Of a DNA stretch of 15,559 nt, positions 1 through 6,959 are shown in pieces. The notes under the pieces were generated by a model, which did no database searches, was not told the DNA's origin, and saw nothing but the letters and a program-made list of their open reading frames with translations. Positions within the stretch are counted from its first letter, which is position 1. The number at the start of each line of letters is the position of its first letter. Both the position numbers and the translations under genes were made by a program. Source of the stretch: CAYTCZ01 sp964436315 (lineage in GTDB: Bacteria > Actinomycetota > Thermoleophilia > Gaiellales > Gaiellaceae); contig CAYTCZ010000092.1 in NCBI GenBank assembly GCA_964436315.1, forward strand, positions 1 through 15,559, read 5' to 3'.

Positions 1-42
1 GCGGACGAGCATGAGTCGACGTAGAAGCAGTGCGAGCGCGAA

Positions 43-56
43 CTAGCTATAGCTAG
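43..56. repeat. Perfect 14-base palindrome at the end of the usp gene
   Basis: The sequence CTAGCTATAGCTAG is its own reverse complement and overlaps the usp stop codon (TAG, read on the minus strand at 55-53). It is AT-rich for this window and has no following T-tract, so it is not a standard intrinsic terminator. It could be a protein-binding palindrome, part of a weak 3' hairpin, or chance. Bases 1-42 to its left show no recognisable gene. Confidence 0.4.
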
Positions 57-535
57 CTCTCGTCCCTCGCCTGCTCGAACCGATGGACGCCGTCCTTGGT
101 CGCAACGACCACCGGGCACGGTGCGCGTTGCGTGACCTTCTCGCTCACACTGCCGAGTACGAGCCGCCCGACCGGGCCCAGATCTCGGCGGCCGAGAATG
201 AGCAGATCGTACGAGCCTTTTTCAGCCTCCTTGATGATTTCGTCAGCTGGATCGCCGACCGAGGTCTTCATCTCTGCGTCGATTCCCCGCTCGCGGAGAA
301 ACCTGTGAGCAATGGCGACATCGTCGTGAGCGTGAGGACCGAATTCCTGCTGCGCGCCCGTACTCGTGCCCGATGGAACCACGCTGAGGATGACGATTCG
401 CCCATCATCGAGGTCGGGCCCTGTTCGCTGTGCGCCGAGGCCGTACTGCTTCGCAACTCGGGCGGCTTCCTCGAGCGCGAACTGACTCTCCTTGAGGCCC
501 GTCTCCAGTCCGTTGTACGCGACCAGCACGTTCAT
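53..535 (-). CDS. Universal stress protein, UspA family (160 aa)
   Basis: A single-domain cytoplasmic Usp protein. These are usually dimeric, often bind ATP, and accumulate under starvation, hypoxia or other stress. The N-terminal strand MNVLVAYNG fits the first Usp beta strand. The C-terminal part carries the nucleotide-loop region GRRDLGPVGRLVLGSVS at residues 115-131, then a PCPVVV strand. In the usual G-x2-G-x9-G-S/T motif the second Gly is replaced by Asp118, so ATP binding may be altered. The start at 535 is chosen because a GGGAGGT ribosome site lies 6 bases upstream and the Usp fold begins there. An upstream in-frame ATG at 574 would add 13 basic residues lying over this ribosome site. 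The gene is divergent from the antiporter pair, with a large inverted repeat between them. The family call is firm; the specific stress role is unknown. Confidence 0.93.
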   Translation of the reverse strand: MNVLVAYNGLETGLKESQFALEEAARVAKQYGLGAQRTGPDLDDGRIVILSVVPSGTSTGAQQEFGPHAHDDVAIAHRFLRERGIDAEMKTSVGDPADEIIKEAEKGSYDLLILGRRDLGPVGRLVLGSVSEKVTQRAPCPVVVATKDGVHRFEQARDES

Positions 536-592
536 GCACGTACCTCCCGTCGGGTGCCGGCGCCATCTTCGCACTCATTGCTGCCGCTGTCA

Positions 593-630
593 TCGGGGAA
601 AAACCGCCGCACCCTACGGTTTTTCCCCGA
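593..630. promoter_or_regulatory. Perfect 14-bp inverted repeat in the usp/khtU divergent gap
   Basis: The left arm TCGGGGAAAAACCG (593-606) and right arm CGGTTTTTCCCCGA (617-630) are exact reverse complements separated by 10 bases. The repeat sits between the two divergent start codons, about 58 bases from the usp start (535) and 66 bases from the khtU start (696). No T-tract follows the arms on either side, and the position is upstream of both genes, so a terminator is unlikely. It could be an operator shared by both promoters or a hairpin in a 5' leader. No known regulator consensus was matched. Confidence 0.6.
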
Positions 631-695
631 GCAGTCGGCCGACGCTTGGACAGGCCGCACCCACCTACCGGAACGACCACTAGGCTCCCGACACG

Positions 696-1910
696 ATGGA
701 AGAACTCATCGACCTCGCGATCGTCCTCGGACTCGTCCTCGGACTCGGCTGGCTCGCCGATCGACTTGGTCAATCGCCGATTCCGGCGTACTTTCTCGGA
801 GGCGTCCTCCTCGGCCCCAACGGCCCAGGCGAGCTTGGAGTCGTCGAGCCGTCGGAGCCGCTCCAGCTTCTCGCCGACCTCGGGCTCATCTTCATCCTCT
901 TCTTCCTTGGACTCGAGTTCTCGTTCGATCGTGTTCGGGCTGCAGGACGTTTCATCGCCGTCGGTGGATCGACTGATCTGATCCTCGGAGCCGCCGCCGG
1001 CGTGATCGCCGGAGTCTTGCTCGTGGACGATCTGCTCGCCGTCCTGGTGATCGCCGCGGCCGTCTACGTCTCGAGCTCCGGCATCATCGTCAAGGCGCTC
1101 TCGGATTTCCGGCGCCTCGCCGATCGCGAGACCGACCTCATCCTCGCGGTGCTGGTCGTCGAGGACGTGATCATCGCGTTCTTCCTCGCCGTGGTCGGCA
1201 CTCTCCTTCTGACCGGTGACGCATCGACCGGCGAGACAGTCGGAACAGTCGCGATCGCGCTGGCCGCGCTCGTCGTTTTCGGCCTGCTTGCCCGGCGCCT
1301 CTCTCGCTTGCTCTCGCGGGCGCTCGAGCGTCTGGAGCGCGAGTTCTTCATCATCGGCACAGGCGCAGTCGTCGTGGGCATTGCGGTTCTCTTCGAGGAG
1401 ATCGGGCTCTCGATCGCGTTTGGCGCAATCATGGCCGGTGTCCTCTTCTCGGACAGTCCGGTCAGATCAGAGATCGAAGAGCATTTTTTCAGCTTCCGTG
1501 ATCTGTTCGGAGCCGTCTTCTTCTTCGCTTTTGGCCTCAGTGTCAACCTCGCACCGATCTTCGAGTCGGGACAGATCGTTGCGCTTGCGCTCGTGGGAGT
1601 CGCCCTGGCGGTCGTCGCCAAGATCGCCGCAGGGGTCGTGACCGGCCGACTCACCGGTCTGGCACTCCGCCGCGGCGTGTCGGCCGGAAACTCCCTTGTC
1701 GCGCGCGGGGAATTCTCCCTCGTCCTTGGCCAGCTCGCGCTCGCGGCAACGGTTCTTTCGGTCGCAGACCGCGAGCTCGTCTCGGCGTTTATTGGCGTCC
1801 TCGTCGTCGTGACGGCCGTCCTCGGCGTGGTCACTCTGCAGTACTCCAAGCGGATCGGGCGGGCCGTTGAGGCGCGCTTCGAGCCGCGAGAAGGCAAGAT
1901 AGAGACATGA
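696..1910 (+). CDS. khtU: CPA2-family K+(cation)/H+ antiporter membrane subunit, KhtU-like (404 aa)
   Basis: An integral membrane antiporter expected to export K+ (or Na+) in exchange for H+. It is almost wholly hydrophobic, with about 12 membrane segments. It starts with LGLGWLADRLGQSPIPAYFL (15-34), then GGVLLGPNGPG (35-45), typical of CPA2 proteins. The acidic pair Glu156-Asp157 in a VLVVEDVI segment is where the family has its ion-translocating residues. ARGEFSLVLG (336-345) is another family signature. The length matches Bacillus KhtU (about 400 aa) and lacks the long C-terminal NAD-binding domain of KefB/KefC. The regulator is instead a separate protein encoded next, sharing an ATGA overlap. 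The start ATG has only a weak ribosome site. The family is sure; cation specificity is inferred from the khtT neighbour. Confidence 0.9.
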   Translation: MEELIDLAIVLGLVLGLGWLADRLGQSPIPAYFLGGVLLGPNGPGELGVVEPSEPLQLLADLGLIFILFFLGLEFSFDRVRAAGRFIAVGGSTDLILGAAAGVIAGVLLVDDLLAVLVIAAAVYVSSSGIIVKALSDFRRLADRETDLILAVLVVEDVIIAFFLAVVGTLLLTGDASTGETVGTVAIALAALVVFGLLARRLSRLLSRALERLEREFFIIGTGAVVVGIAVLFEEIGLSIAFGAIMAGVLFSDSPVRSEIEEHFFSFRDLFGAVFFFAFGLSVNLAPIFESGQIVALALVGVALAVVAKIAAGVVTGRLTGLALRRGVSAGNSLVARGEFSLVLGQLALAATVLSVADRELVSAFIGVLVVVTAVLGVVTLQYSKRIGRAVEARFEPREGKIET

Positions 1911-2437
1911 GCAACGGCGAAGTTCAGGAAACTCGACTTCCCGGCGTCGGAACCCGCTACACATTTGAACTCGCCAGCGGCGGACGCCTTGTCGCGATCA
2001 TCCACAACGACGGCCGGCGTGAGATCTACTCGTTCGAAGATTCCGACGCCGACGATCCGAACTCGGTCCTCGAACTCCGGGATCCGGAGGCACGTGAGTT
2101 CGGTGCGGTCGTCGCGGGCGCGTACATGCGTCCCCAGGTCGTCCAGGAGCTGGAGCTCACGCTGGGAGATCTCGAGATCGACTGGATCGAGGTCCCGTCG
2201 ACGAGTCCGCTCGCCGGCCACAGCATCGCCACGTGCCAGTTTCGCCGCCAGACCGGCGTGACTGTGATCGCGATTCTCCGTGAGGGAGAGGAGTCGATTC
2301 CCGCCCCGGAGCCTCATGAGACGTTCAAGGCTGGAGACACGCTCGTCGTCGTCGGTCGACCCGCCGATATCCCACGCTTCCGAAAACACCTCTTCGAGGG
2401 ACCTGAAACCGAAATCGCGTGGGACGCACGTCCCTAG
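1907..2437 (+). CDS. khtT: Antiporter regulatory subunit with RCK_C (TrkA-C) domain, KhtT-like (176 aa)
   Basis: A cytosolic regulator of the preceding antiporter. In Bacillus subtilis KhtT restrains KhtU and responds to pH and cyclic di-AMP. The N-terminal half resembles KhtT closely: LPGVGTRYTFE (11-21) and the hallmark IIHNDGRREIYSF (31-43). Residues about 92-164 form an RCK_C domain (PLAGHSIATC, GVTVIAILR, FKAGDTLVVVGRPADI). There is no membrane segment. Its ATG overlaps the khtU stop (ATGA), implying translational coupling and a stoichiometric complex. Length is close to Bacillus KhtT (about 165 aa). Cyclic di-AMP binding is known for the Bacillus protein and only inferred here. The 148 bases after this gene hold no convincing terminator, only a weak 5-bp inverted repeat overlapping the stop codon. 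Confidence 0.88.
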   Translation: MSNGEVQETRLPGVGTRYTFELASGGRLVAIIHNDGRREIYSFEDSDADDPNSVLELRDPEAREFGAVVAGAYMRPQVVQELELTLGDLEIDWIEVPSTSPLAGHSIATCQFRRQTGVTVIAILREGEESIPAPEPHETFKAGDTLVVVGRPADIPRFRKHLFEGPETEIAWDARP

Positions 2438-2585
2438 CGGTGGACTAGGCGGCTGCGGCTTTTCCGGCGCGCAAATACGTGCTGCCGCGGATGCTGCCTG
2501 CTGCTCTCCGTGCGAGTCTGAGGCTCGTGGATCCCTCCTCGCCCATACCGGCGGTTTGCTTTGGCTCGGACCGGAAGGTCGAGCG

Positions 2586-3776
2586 ATGAAAGTTCTCATC
2601 GCGGGCGCGGGAGTTGCAGGAATCGAAGCCATGCTCGCGTTGCACGATCTGGCGTCGGAGCGCGTGGAGGTCGAACTCCTGTCTCCGCAGGTGGATTTCA
2701 CGTACCGGCCGCTGGCCGTCGCTGAACCTTTCGGAACCGGACAGGCCTACTACTTCGACTTGACGAGCTTTGCGGCCGAGAACGACTCGGTCCTCCATCT
2801 CGGCGAACTCGTGTCGGTCGACGCCGAGCGTCGCTCTGCCAAGACCAGCGGAGGCGTGGACATCGAGTACGACGCACTGCTCGTCGCCTCGGGAGCCAAG
2901 ACACTTGATGCTCTGCCCGGCGCACTCTCATTTACGGGTCATGCTGACGCAGACGAGTTTCGACAGTTACTCGAAGGCGCTCGCAATGGCGACATTGACA
3001 GCATCGCGTTCGCTTTGCCCGGCGGAGTCTCGTGGCCACTCCCGCTCTACGAGCTCGCCATTCAGACCGCGACCCATCTTGCGGAGCAGGGAGCAAAGAC
3101 GAAGATCATGCTCGTGACGCCGGAGGATCAGCCCCTAGGGCTCTTCGGTGCCACCGCGAGCGAGGCGGTCTTAGTCCACCTCGAAGAGCGAGGCATCGCG
3201 CTGTACACCGATCACTATCCTCGGGCGTTCAGAGACGGCGAACTCGAGGTCATCCCGAGCGGGTCGGTACAAGCCGACCGAGTCGTCTCGCTCCCGACGC
3301 TGCGGGGTCCCTTCCTCCCCGGGCTACCACACGACACCGAAGGTTTCATTCCGATCGATCAACATTGCCGCGTCGAGGAACATCACGAGGTGTTCGCCGC
3401 GGGTGATGTCACGGCGTTTCCGGTGAAGCAAGGCGGTATCGCCGCCCAACAGGGGGACGCCGCCGCGGAGGCGATCGCAGCCGACGCCGGAGCGGATCTC
3501 CGACCCGCGCCGTTCGATCCGGTGCTTCGCGGCCTACTACTCACCGGGGGTGAGCCCAGCTACTTGCGCGCGGACATTGGGGGAGGTCACGGTGACACCT
3601 CCACGGTCGCGACCGAGCCGCTCTGGTGGCCGCCCAGCAAGATCGTCGGCCGCTACCTCGCGCCGTTCCTCGCCGAGCATACGGGCTGGACCATCCCGCC
3701 GAAGCCAACGAGCGGAGCGAACGTCCTTCCGATCGAGATCGATGTCAGTGAGTTTGAACAGAGGCGGTTGAGATGA
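2586..3776 (+). CDS. FAD-dependent pyridine nucleotide-disulphide-type oxidoreductase, SQR/FCSD-like fold (396 aa)
   Basis: A flavoprotein of unknown substrate. The N-terminal FAD Rossmann motif GAGVAG is at residues 7-12, a YDALLVASGA segment at 95-104, and the second FAD signature VFAAGDVTAFPVKQGG at 269-284. The middle domain has ALPGGVSWPLPLYELA (143-158) where NAD(P)H-dependent relatives have GGGxxG, as in sulphide:quinone reductase and flavocytochrome c dehydrogenase. The only cysteine is Cys261, so the paired cysteines needed for sulphide oxidation are absent. The tail has WWPPSKIVGRYLAPFLAEH (347-365). The start is set by GGAAGGT 6 bases upstream of ATG 2586 and by the FAD motif; a longer reading frame reaches back into khtT and is rejected. 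Its stop overlaps the ppsA start (ATGA), suggesting a coupled role. Fold sure, reaction unknown. Confidence 0.85.
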   Translation: MKVLIAGAGVAGIEAMLALHDLASERVEVELLSPQVDFTYRPLAVAEPFGTGQAYYFDLTSFAAENDSVLHLGELVSVDAERRSAKTSGGVDIEYDALLVASGAKTLDALPGALSFTGHADADEFRQLLEGARNGDIDSIAFALPGGVSWPLPLYELAIQTATHLAEQGAKTKIMLVTPEDQPLGLFGATASEAVLVHLEERGIALYTDHYPRAFRDGELEVIPSGSVQADRVVSLPTLRGPFLPGLPHDTEGFIPIDQHCRVEEHHEVFAAGDVTAFPVKQGGIAAQQGDAAAEAIAADAGADLRPAPFDPVLRGLLLTGGEPSYLRADIGGGHGDTSTVATEPLWWPPSKIVGRYLAPFLAEHTGWTIPPKPTSGANVLPIEIDVSEFEQRRLR

Positions 3777-6112
3777 CGACCCAGAACACCCTTGAAAGCA
3801 CGGAGGCACTGATCGAAGCCCCCACGCGGCCATTCGAAGAGCTGTCGCGTGAGGACGTCCTGTACGCGGGCGGGAAAGGAGCCAACCTCGGGGAACTCAC
3901 TAAAGCCGGCCTTCCGGTGCCAGAAGGATTCGTCGTCGGCGCGCCCGCTTACGCCGCCTTCTGCGACGGTGCCGGGCTGCGCGAGCGAATAACCGGAAGC
4001 CTCGCTGACCTTGACGTTGACGACGCCGCCGCGTTGACTCGAGCCGCCGATCGGGTTCGTCACCTGGTCGAGGAAGAACCGATTCCAGCCGCGGTTGAGA
4101 CTGCGATCCGAGAGGCCTACGAGACACTGGCCGCCGACGACGAGGCAGATCCTCCAGTGGCTGTGCGATCGTCGGCGACGGCAGAAGACACCGAGGCTGC
4201 GTCGTTCGCGGGCATGAATGAGACGTTCTTGAACGTCCGTGGCGCCGACAACGTCGTCGACGCGGTCCGCCGGTGCTGGGCATCGCTGTTCGGCGGTCGA
4301 ACGATCTTCTACCGAGCCAAGAAAGGCTTCGGCCAGGCCGACATGGACATCGCCGTCGTGGTCCAGCGTCAGGTGCCGGCGACGAGGGCGGGTGTGATGT
4401 TCACGATCGACCCGTCGAGCGGGGCCCGGGATCGGCTCGTCATTGAAGGTTCCTTCGGACTCGGCGAGACGGTCGTGGCGGGCCGCGTTTCTCCCGACCG
4501 GTATGTCGTCGACAAGGAGACACTGACAATCCTCACCCGTGAGGTGAAGCGCAAAGAGGTCGTCATCGAACCCATAGCCGACGGCGGGACGGTCACGCGG
4601 GAACTCAGTCCCGCCGAGGCGAAGCGTCCGGTTCTGACCGATGAAGAGGCCCGCGAACTCGGAGAGCTCGGTCGCCGAATCGAACGGCACTACGCGGCCG
4701 CCCAGGACACCGAGTGGGCGTATGACCCCGACGGGATGGCCTGGATACTGCAATCCCGGCCCGTAACCGCTGCGGGAGCAGTTGAGGCTGCGGGGCCGTC
4801 CGCGCCCGAGGGAGAGCATCAAGTCCTACTCCGCGGGCTCGGCGCTGCCCCGGGAAGCGCAAGCGGAACTGCTCGCGTCCTGACCTCCCTCGCCGACGCA
4901 GGTCAACTGGACGACGGAGACATTCTGGTGACCCATATGACGGCCCCCGACTGGGTGCCACTCATGCGCCGCGCGGCAGCGATCGTTACCGATTCGGGCG
5001 GCATGACCTGCCACGCAGCGATCGTCTCGCGTGAGCTCGGCATCCCGTGCGTCGTTGGAACGTCAGAGGCGTCGCGAAAGCTCCGTAACGGCGAAGTCAT
5101 CACGGTTGACGCGACACGGGGTCTCATTCTGGAAGGCGTTGTCAAAGATCTTGAGGAGCCCGCTCCGGTGCAGGTTGCGGCCGCCGCGGCCGGGGGCCCT
5201 CCCGTGACGGGCACCCAGCTTCTTGTCAATCTTTCGGAGCCCTCGCAGGTTGAACGGGCGACGGCACTGGAGGTCGACGGCGTCGGTCTGCTCCGGGCGG
5301 AGCTCATGGTCATCGAGGCGCTCGACGGGAAGCATCCTCGCACGCTGCTCGCGGAAGGACGGGAGCAAGAGTTCGTCGACAAGATGGCCGCCGGTCTCAC
5401 CACCTTCGCCGAGGGATTCGCGCCCCGACCAATCACCTACCGAACGATCGACTTCCGAACCAACGAGTTTCGCGGCCTGAAGGGCGGGAGCGAGTTCGAG
5501 CCGGAGGAAGCCAACCCTATGATCGGCTACCGGGGAGCACTTCGCTACACGCAGGAACCGGATCTGTTCGGGCTCGAACTCGACGCCATCCGCCGGGTCT
5601 GGGCCACGGGTCATCGCAACCTCCACGTCATGCTGCCCTTCGTTCGCACCCCATCGGAGCTCGCCAAATGTCGCGCTCTGATCGAGCAATCTGGACTTCT
5701 GGAGCCGCCGGACTTCGAGCTCTGGATCATGGCCGAGGTCCCGTCGGTTCTCTTCCACCTCGGCCGGTACGCGGAGCTCGGAATCGCCGGAATCTCGATC
5801 GGCTCGAACGATCTGACGCAGCTGATGCTCGGCGCCGATCGCGACTCGGAACTGCTCGCTGACCTGTTCGACGAGCGCGACGAGGCCGTCGTCAGTTACC
5901 TCGAGATGTTGATCACACGAGCCCGCGAACTCGGTCTGCGAACCTCGATCTGCGGCCAGGCTCCGTCAGTTCATCCGGAGTACGCAGAGCTCTTGGTCCG
6001 AGCCGGGATCGACGCCATCTCGGTCAACCTCGACGTCGTTGATCGCGCACGACGGCTGATCGCCTCCGCCGAGCGACGTGTCTTGCTCGAGGCGACGCGA
6101 AGCACGCCCTGA
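3773..6112 (+). CDS. ppsA: Phosphoenolpyruvate synthase (pyruvate, water dikinase; 779 aa)
   Basis: Converts pyruvate, ATP and water to PEP, AMP and phosphate, the entry step of gluconeogenesis from pyruvate. All three domains are present. The N-terminal ATP-grasp domain (about 15-340) has AGGKGANLGEL, AVRSSATAEDTEAASFAGMN and LQSRPVTA. The swivelling phosphohistidine domain has GGMTCHAAIVSRELGIPCVVG, with catalytic His414. The C-terminal TIM-barrel PEP-binding domain (about 470-770) has GLLRAELMV, SIGSNDLTQLMLGADRD and ICGQAPSVHPEY, with the acid Cys727. Length is close to E. coli PpsA (792 aa). The start overlaps the stop of the FAD oxidoreductase, so translation is probably coupled. Pyruvate phosphate dikinase is a less likely alternative because of the short length and PpsA-like motifs. 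The gene is intact. Confidence 0.95.
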   Translation: MTTQNTLESTEALIEAPTRPFEELSREDVLYAGGKGANLGELTKAGLPVPEGFVVGAPAYAAFCDGAGLRERITGSLADLDVDDAAALTRAADRVRHLVEEEPIPAAVETAIREAYETLAADDEADPPVAVRSSATAEDTEAASFAGMNETFLNVRGADNVVDAVRRCWASLFGGRTIFYRAKKGFGQADMDIAVVVQRQVPATRAGVMFTIDPSSGARDRLVIEGSFGLGETVVAGRVSPDRYVVDKETLTILTREVKRKEVVIEPIADGGTVTRELSPAEAKRPVLTDEEARELGELGRRIERHYAAAQDTEWAYDPDGMAWILQSRPVTAAGAVEAAGPSAPEGEHQVLLRGLGAAPGSASGTARVLTSLADAGQLDDGDILVTHMTAPDWVPLMRRAAAIVTDSGGMTCHAAIVSRELGIPCVVGTSEASRKLRNGEVITVDATRGLILEGVVKDLEEPAPVQVAAAAAGGPPVTGTQLLVNLSEPSQVERATALEVDGVGLLRAELMVIEALDGKHPRTLLAEGREQEFVDKMAAGLTTFAEGFAPRPITYRTIDFRTNEFRGLKGGSEFEPEEANPMIGYRGALRYTQEPDLFGLELDAIRRVWATGHRNLHVMLPFVRTPSELAKCRALIEQSGLLEPPDFELWIMAEVPSVLFHLGRYAELGIAGISIGSNDLTQLMLGADRDSELLADLFDERDEAVVSYLEMLITRARELGLRTSICGQAPSVHPEYAELLVRAGIDAISVNLDVVDRARRLIASAERRVLLEATRSTP

Positions 6113-6162
6113 GCCGCGACGGCGCCGGCCCGTGCATCTCGCTTCGTGACGGAAGCTAGAGC

Positions 6163-6936
6163 GTGAGCCCCGTCATCGCTGCCGAGCACTCGCTCGATAC
6201 GACCGCGATCGTCTGGATGGTCATCCCCGGCCTGGCCACGGCTCTCGGCGGCCTCGGCTTGCTCCTGATCCCGAGGCCGTCACCGCGAGTCCTCGACGTT
6301 CTTCTCGGGTTCACGGCGGGGATCATGCTCGCCGCAACGGCGTTCAGCCTGCTCGTGCCCGCGCTTGACCGGGGCACCCTCGTTGCGGTCCTCATTGGCA
6401 TCTCAATCGGCGGCGTCTGCCTGCTCGGTCTCGACCGCTTGGTTCCCCATGCGCACGCCTACTTCGTCGAGCACGACCCCATCCTCAACGGGGCCTGGGA
6501 TCGCGCGGCGTTGCTCCTGTCCGCTCTGACGATTCACAACATCCCGGAGGGGATGGCGGTCGGAGTGGCGTTCGCCGCCGGGGGATCAGATCTCGGCATT
6601 CCGATCGCGGTGGCGATCGGAATCCAGAACATCCCCGAGGGCTTCGCAGCAGCGGCCCCGCTCCTCGAGGCAGGAGTCTCTCGTTGGCGCGCAGTCGGCG
6701 CCGCGGCACTCACCGGACTCGTTGAGCCCCCGGCCGCGTTTCTCGCTTTCGCCGCGTTCGGTATCGCCAGCGCGCTGCTCCCATTCGGTCTCGCGTTCGC
6801 GGCCGGAGCGATGCTCTATGTCGTCGTGGACGAGCTCATTCCAGAGAGCCATGCTCGAGGACACGAGCGCGACGCGACCGTTGCTCTTCTGTTCGGCTTC
6901 ATGATCATGCTGGCGCTCGACAACGCCTTCGGATAA
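6163..6936 (+). CDS. ZIP-family divalent metal transporter (257 aa)
   Basis: An inner-membrane transporter moving Zn2+ or related divalent cations into the cytoplasm. About eight hydrophobic segments are visible. The two metal-binding helices carry HNIPEGMAVGVAFAAG (125-140) and QNIPEGFAAAAPLLEAG (155-171), the duplicated N-x-P-E-G signature of the ZupT/GufA branch. GLVEPPAAF (185-193) and YVVVDELIPESHARGHE (219-235) are also conserved in this branch. A loop at 92-105 has HAHAYFVEHD, a likely metal-coordinating stretch. The start is GTG with GGAAG about 7 bases upstream; an internal ATG at codon 19 would cut into the first membrane helix. It lies 50 bases after ppsA on the same strand, possibly in the same transcript. 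The metal substrate cannot be told from sequence alone. Confidence 0.9.
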   Translation: MSPVIAAEHSLDTTAIVWMVIPGLATALGGLGLLLIPRPSPRVLDVLLGFTAGIMLAATAFSLLVPALDRGTLVAVLIGISIGGVCLLGLDRLVPHAHAYFVEHDPILNGAWDRAALLLSALTIHNIPEGMAVGVAFAAGGSDLGIPIAVAIGIQNIPEGFAAAAPLLEAGVSRWRAVGAAALTGLVEPPAAFLAFAAFGIASALLPFGLAFAAGAMLYVVVDELIPESHARGHERDATVALLFGFMIMLALDNAFG

Positions 6937-6959
6937 GCCGTGGAACGAGACGGGAAACG

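Noticed and set aside
83..976. Long plus-strand open frame (297 codons) across the usp gene and start of khtU
   Set aside because: It is antisense to a clear Usp gene, then runs out of frame through khtU; its product is Arg-rich with no domain.
2433..2449. Intrinsic terminator after khtT (CCTAG/CTAGG)
   Set aside because: The stem is only 5 bp, includes the stop codon, and is not followed directly by a T-tract.
1064..2701. 545-codon minus-strand open frame
   Set aside because: Shadow of khtU and khtT: Ser/Arg/Thr-rich, no domain, and it lies opposite two well-recognised genes.
2586..3776. Sulphide:quinone oxidoreductase as a specific name for the flavoprotein
   Set aside because: Only one cysteine is present, so the catalytic cysteine pair is missing. 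Only the fold-level name is kept.
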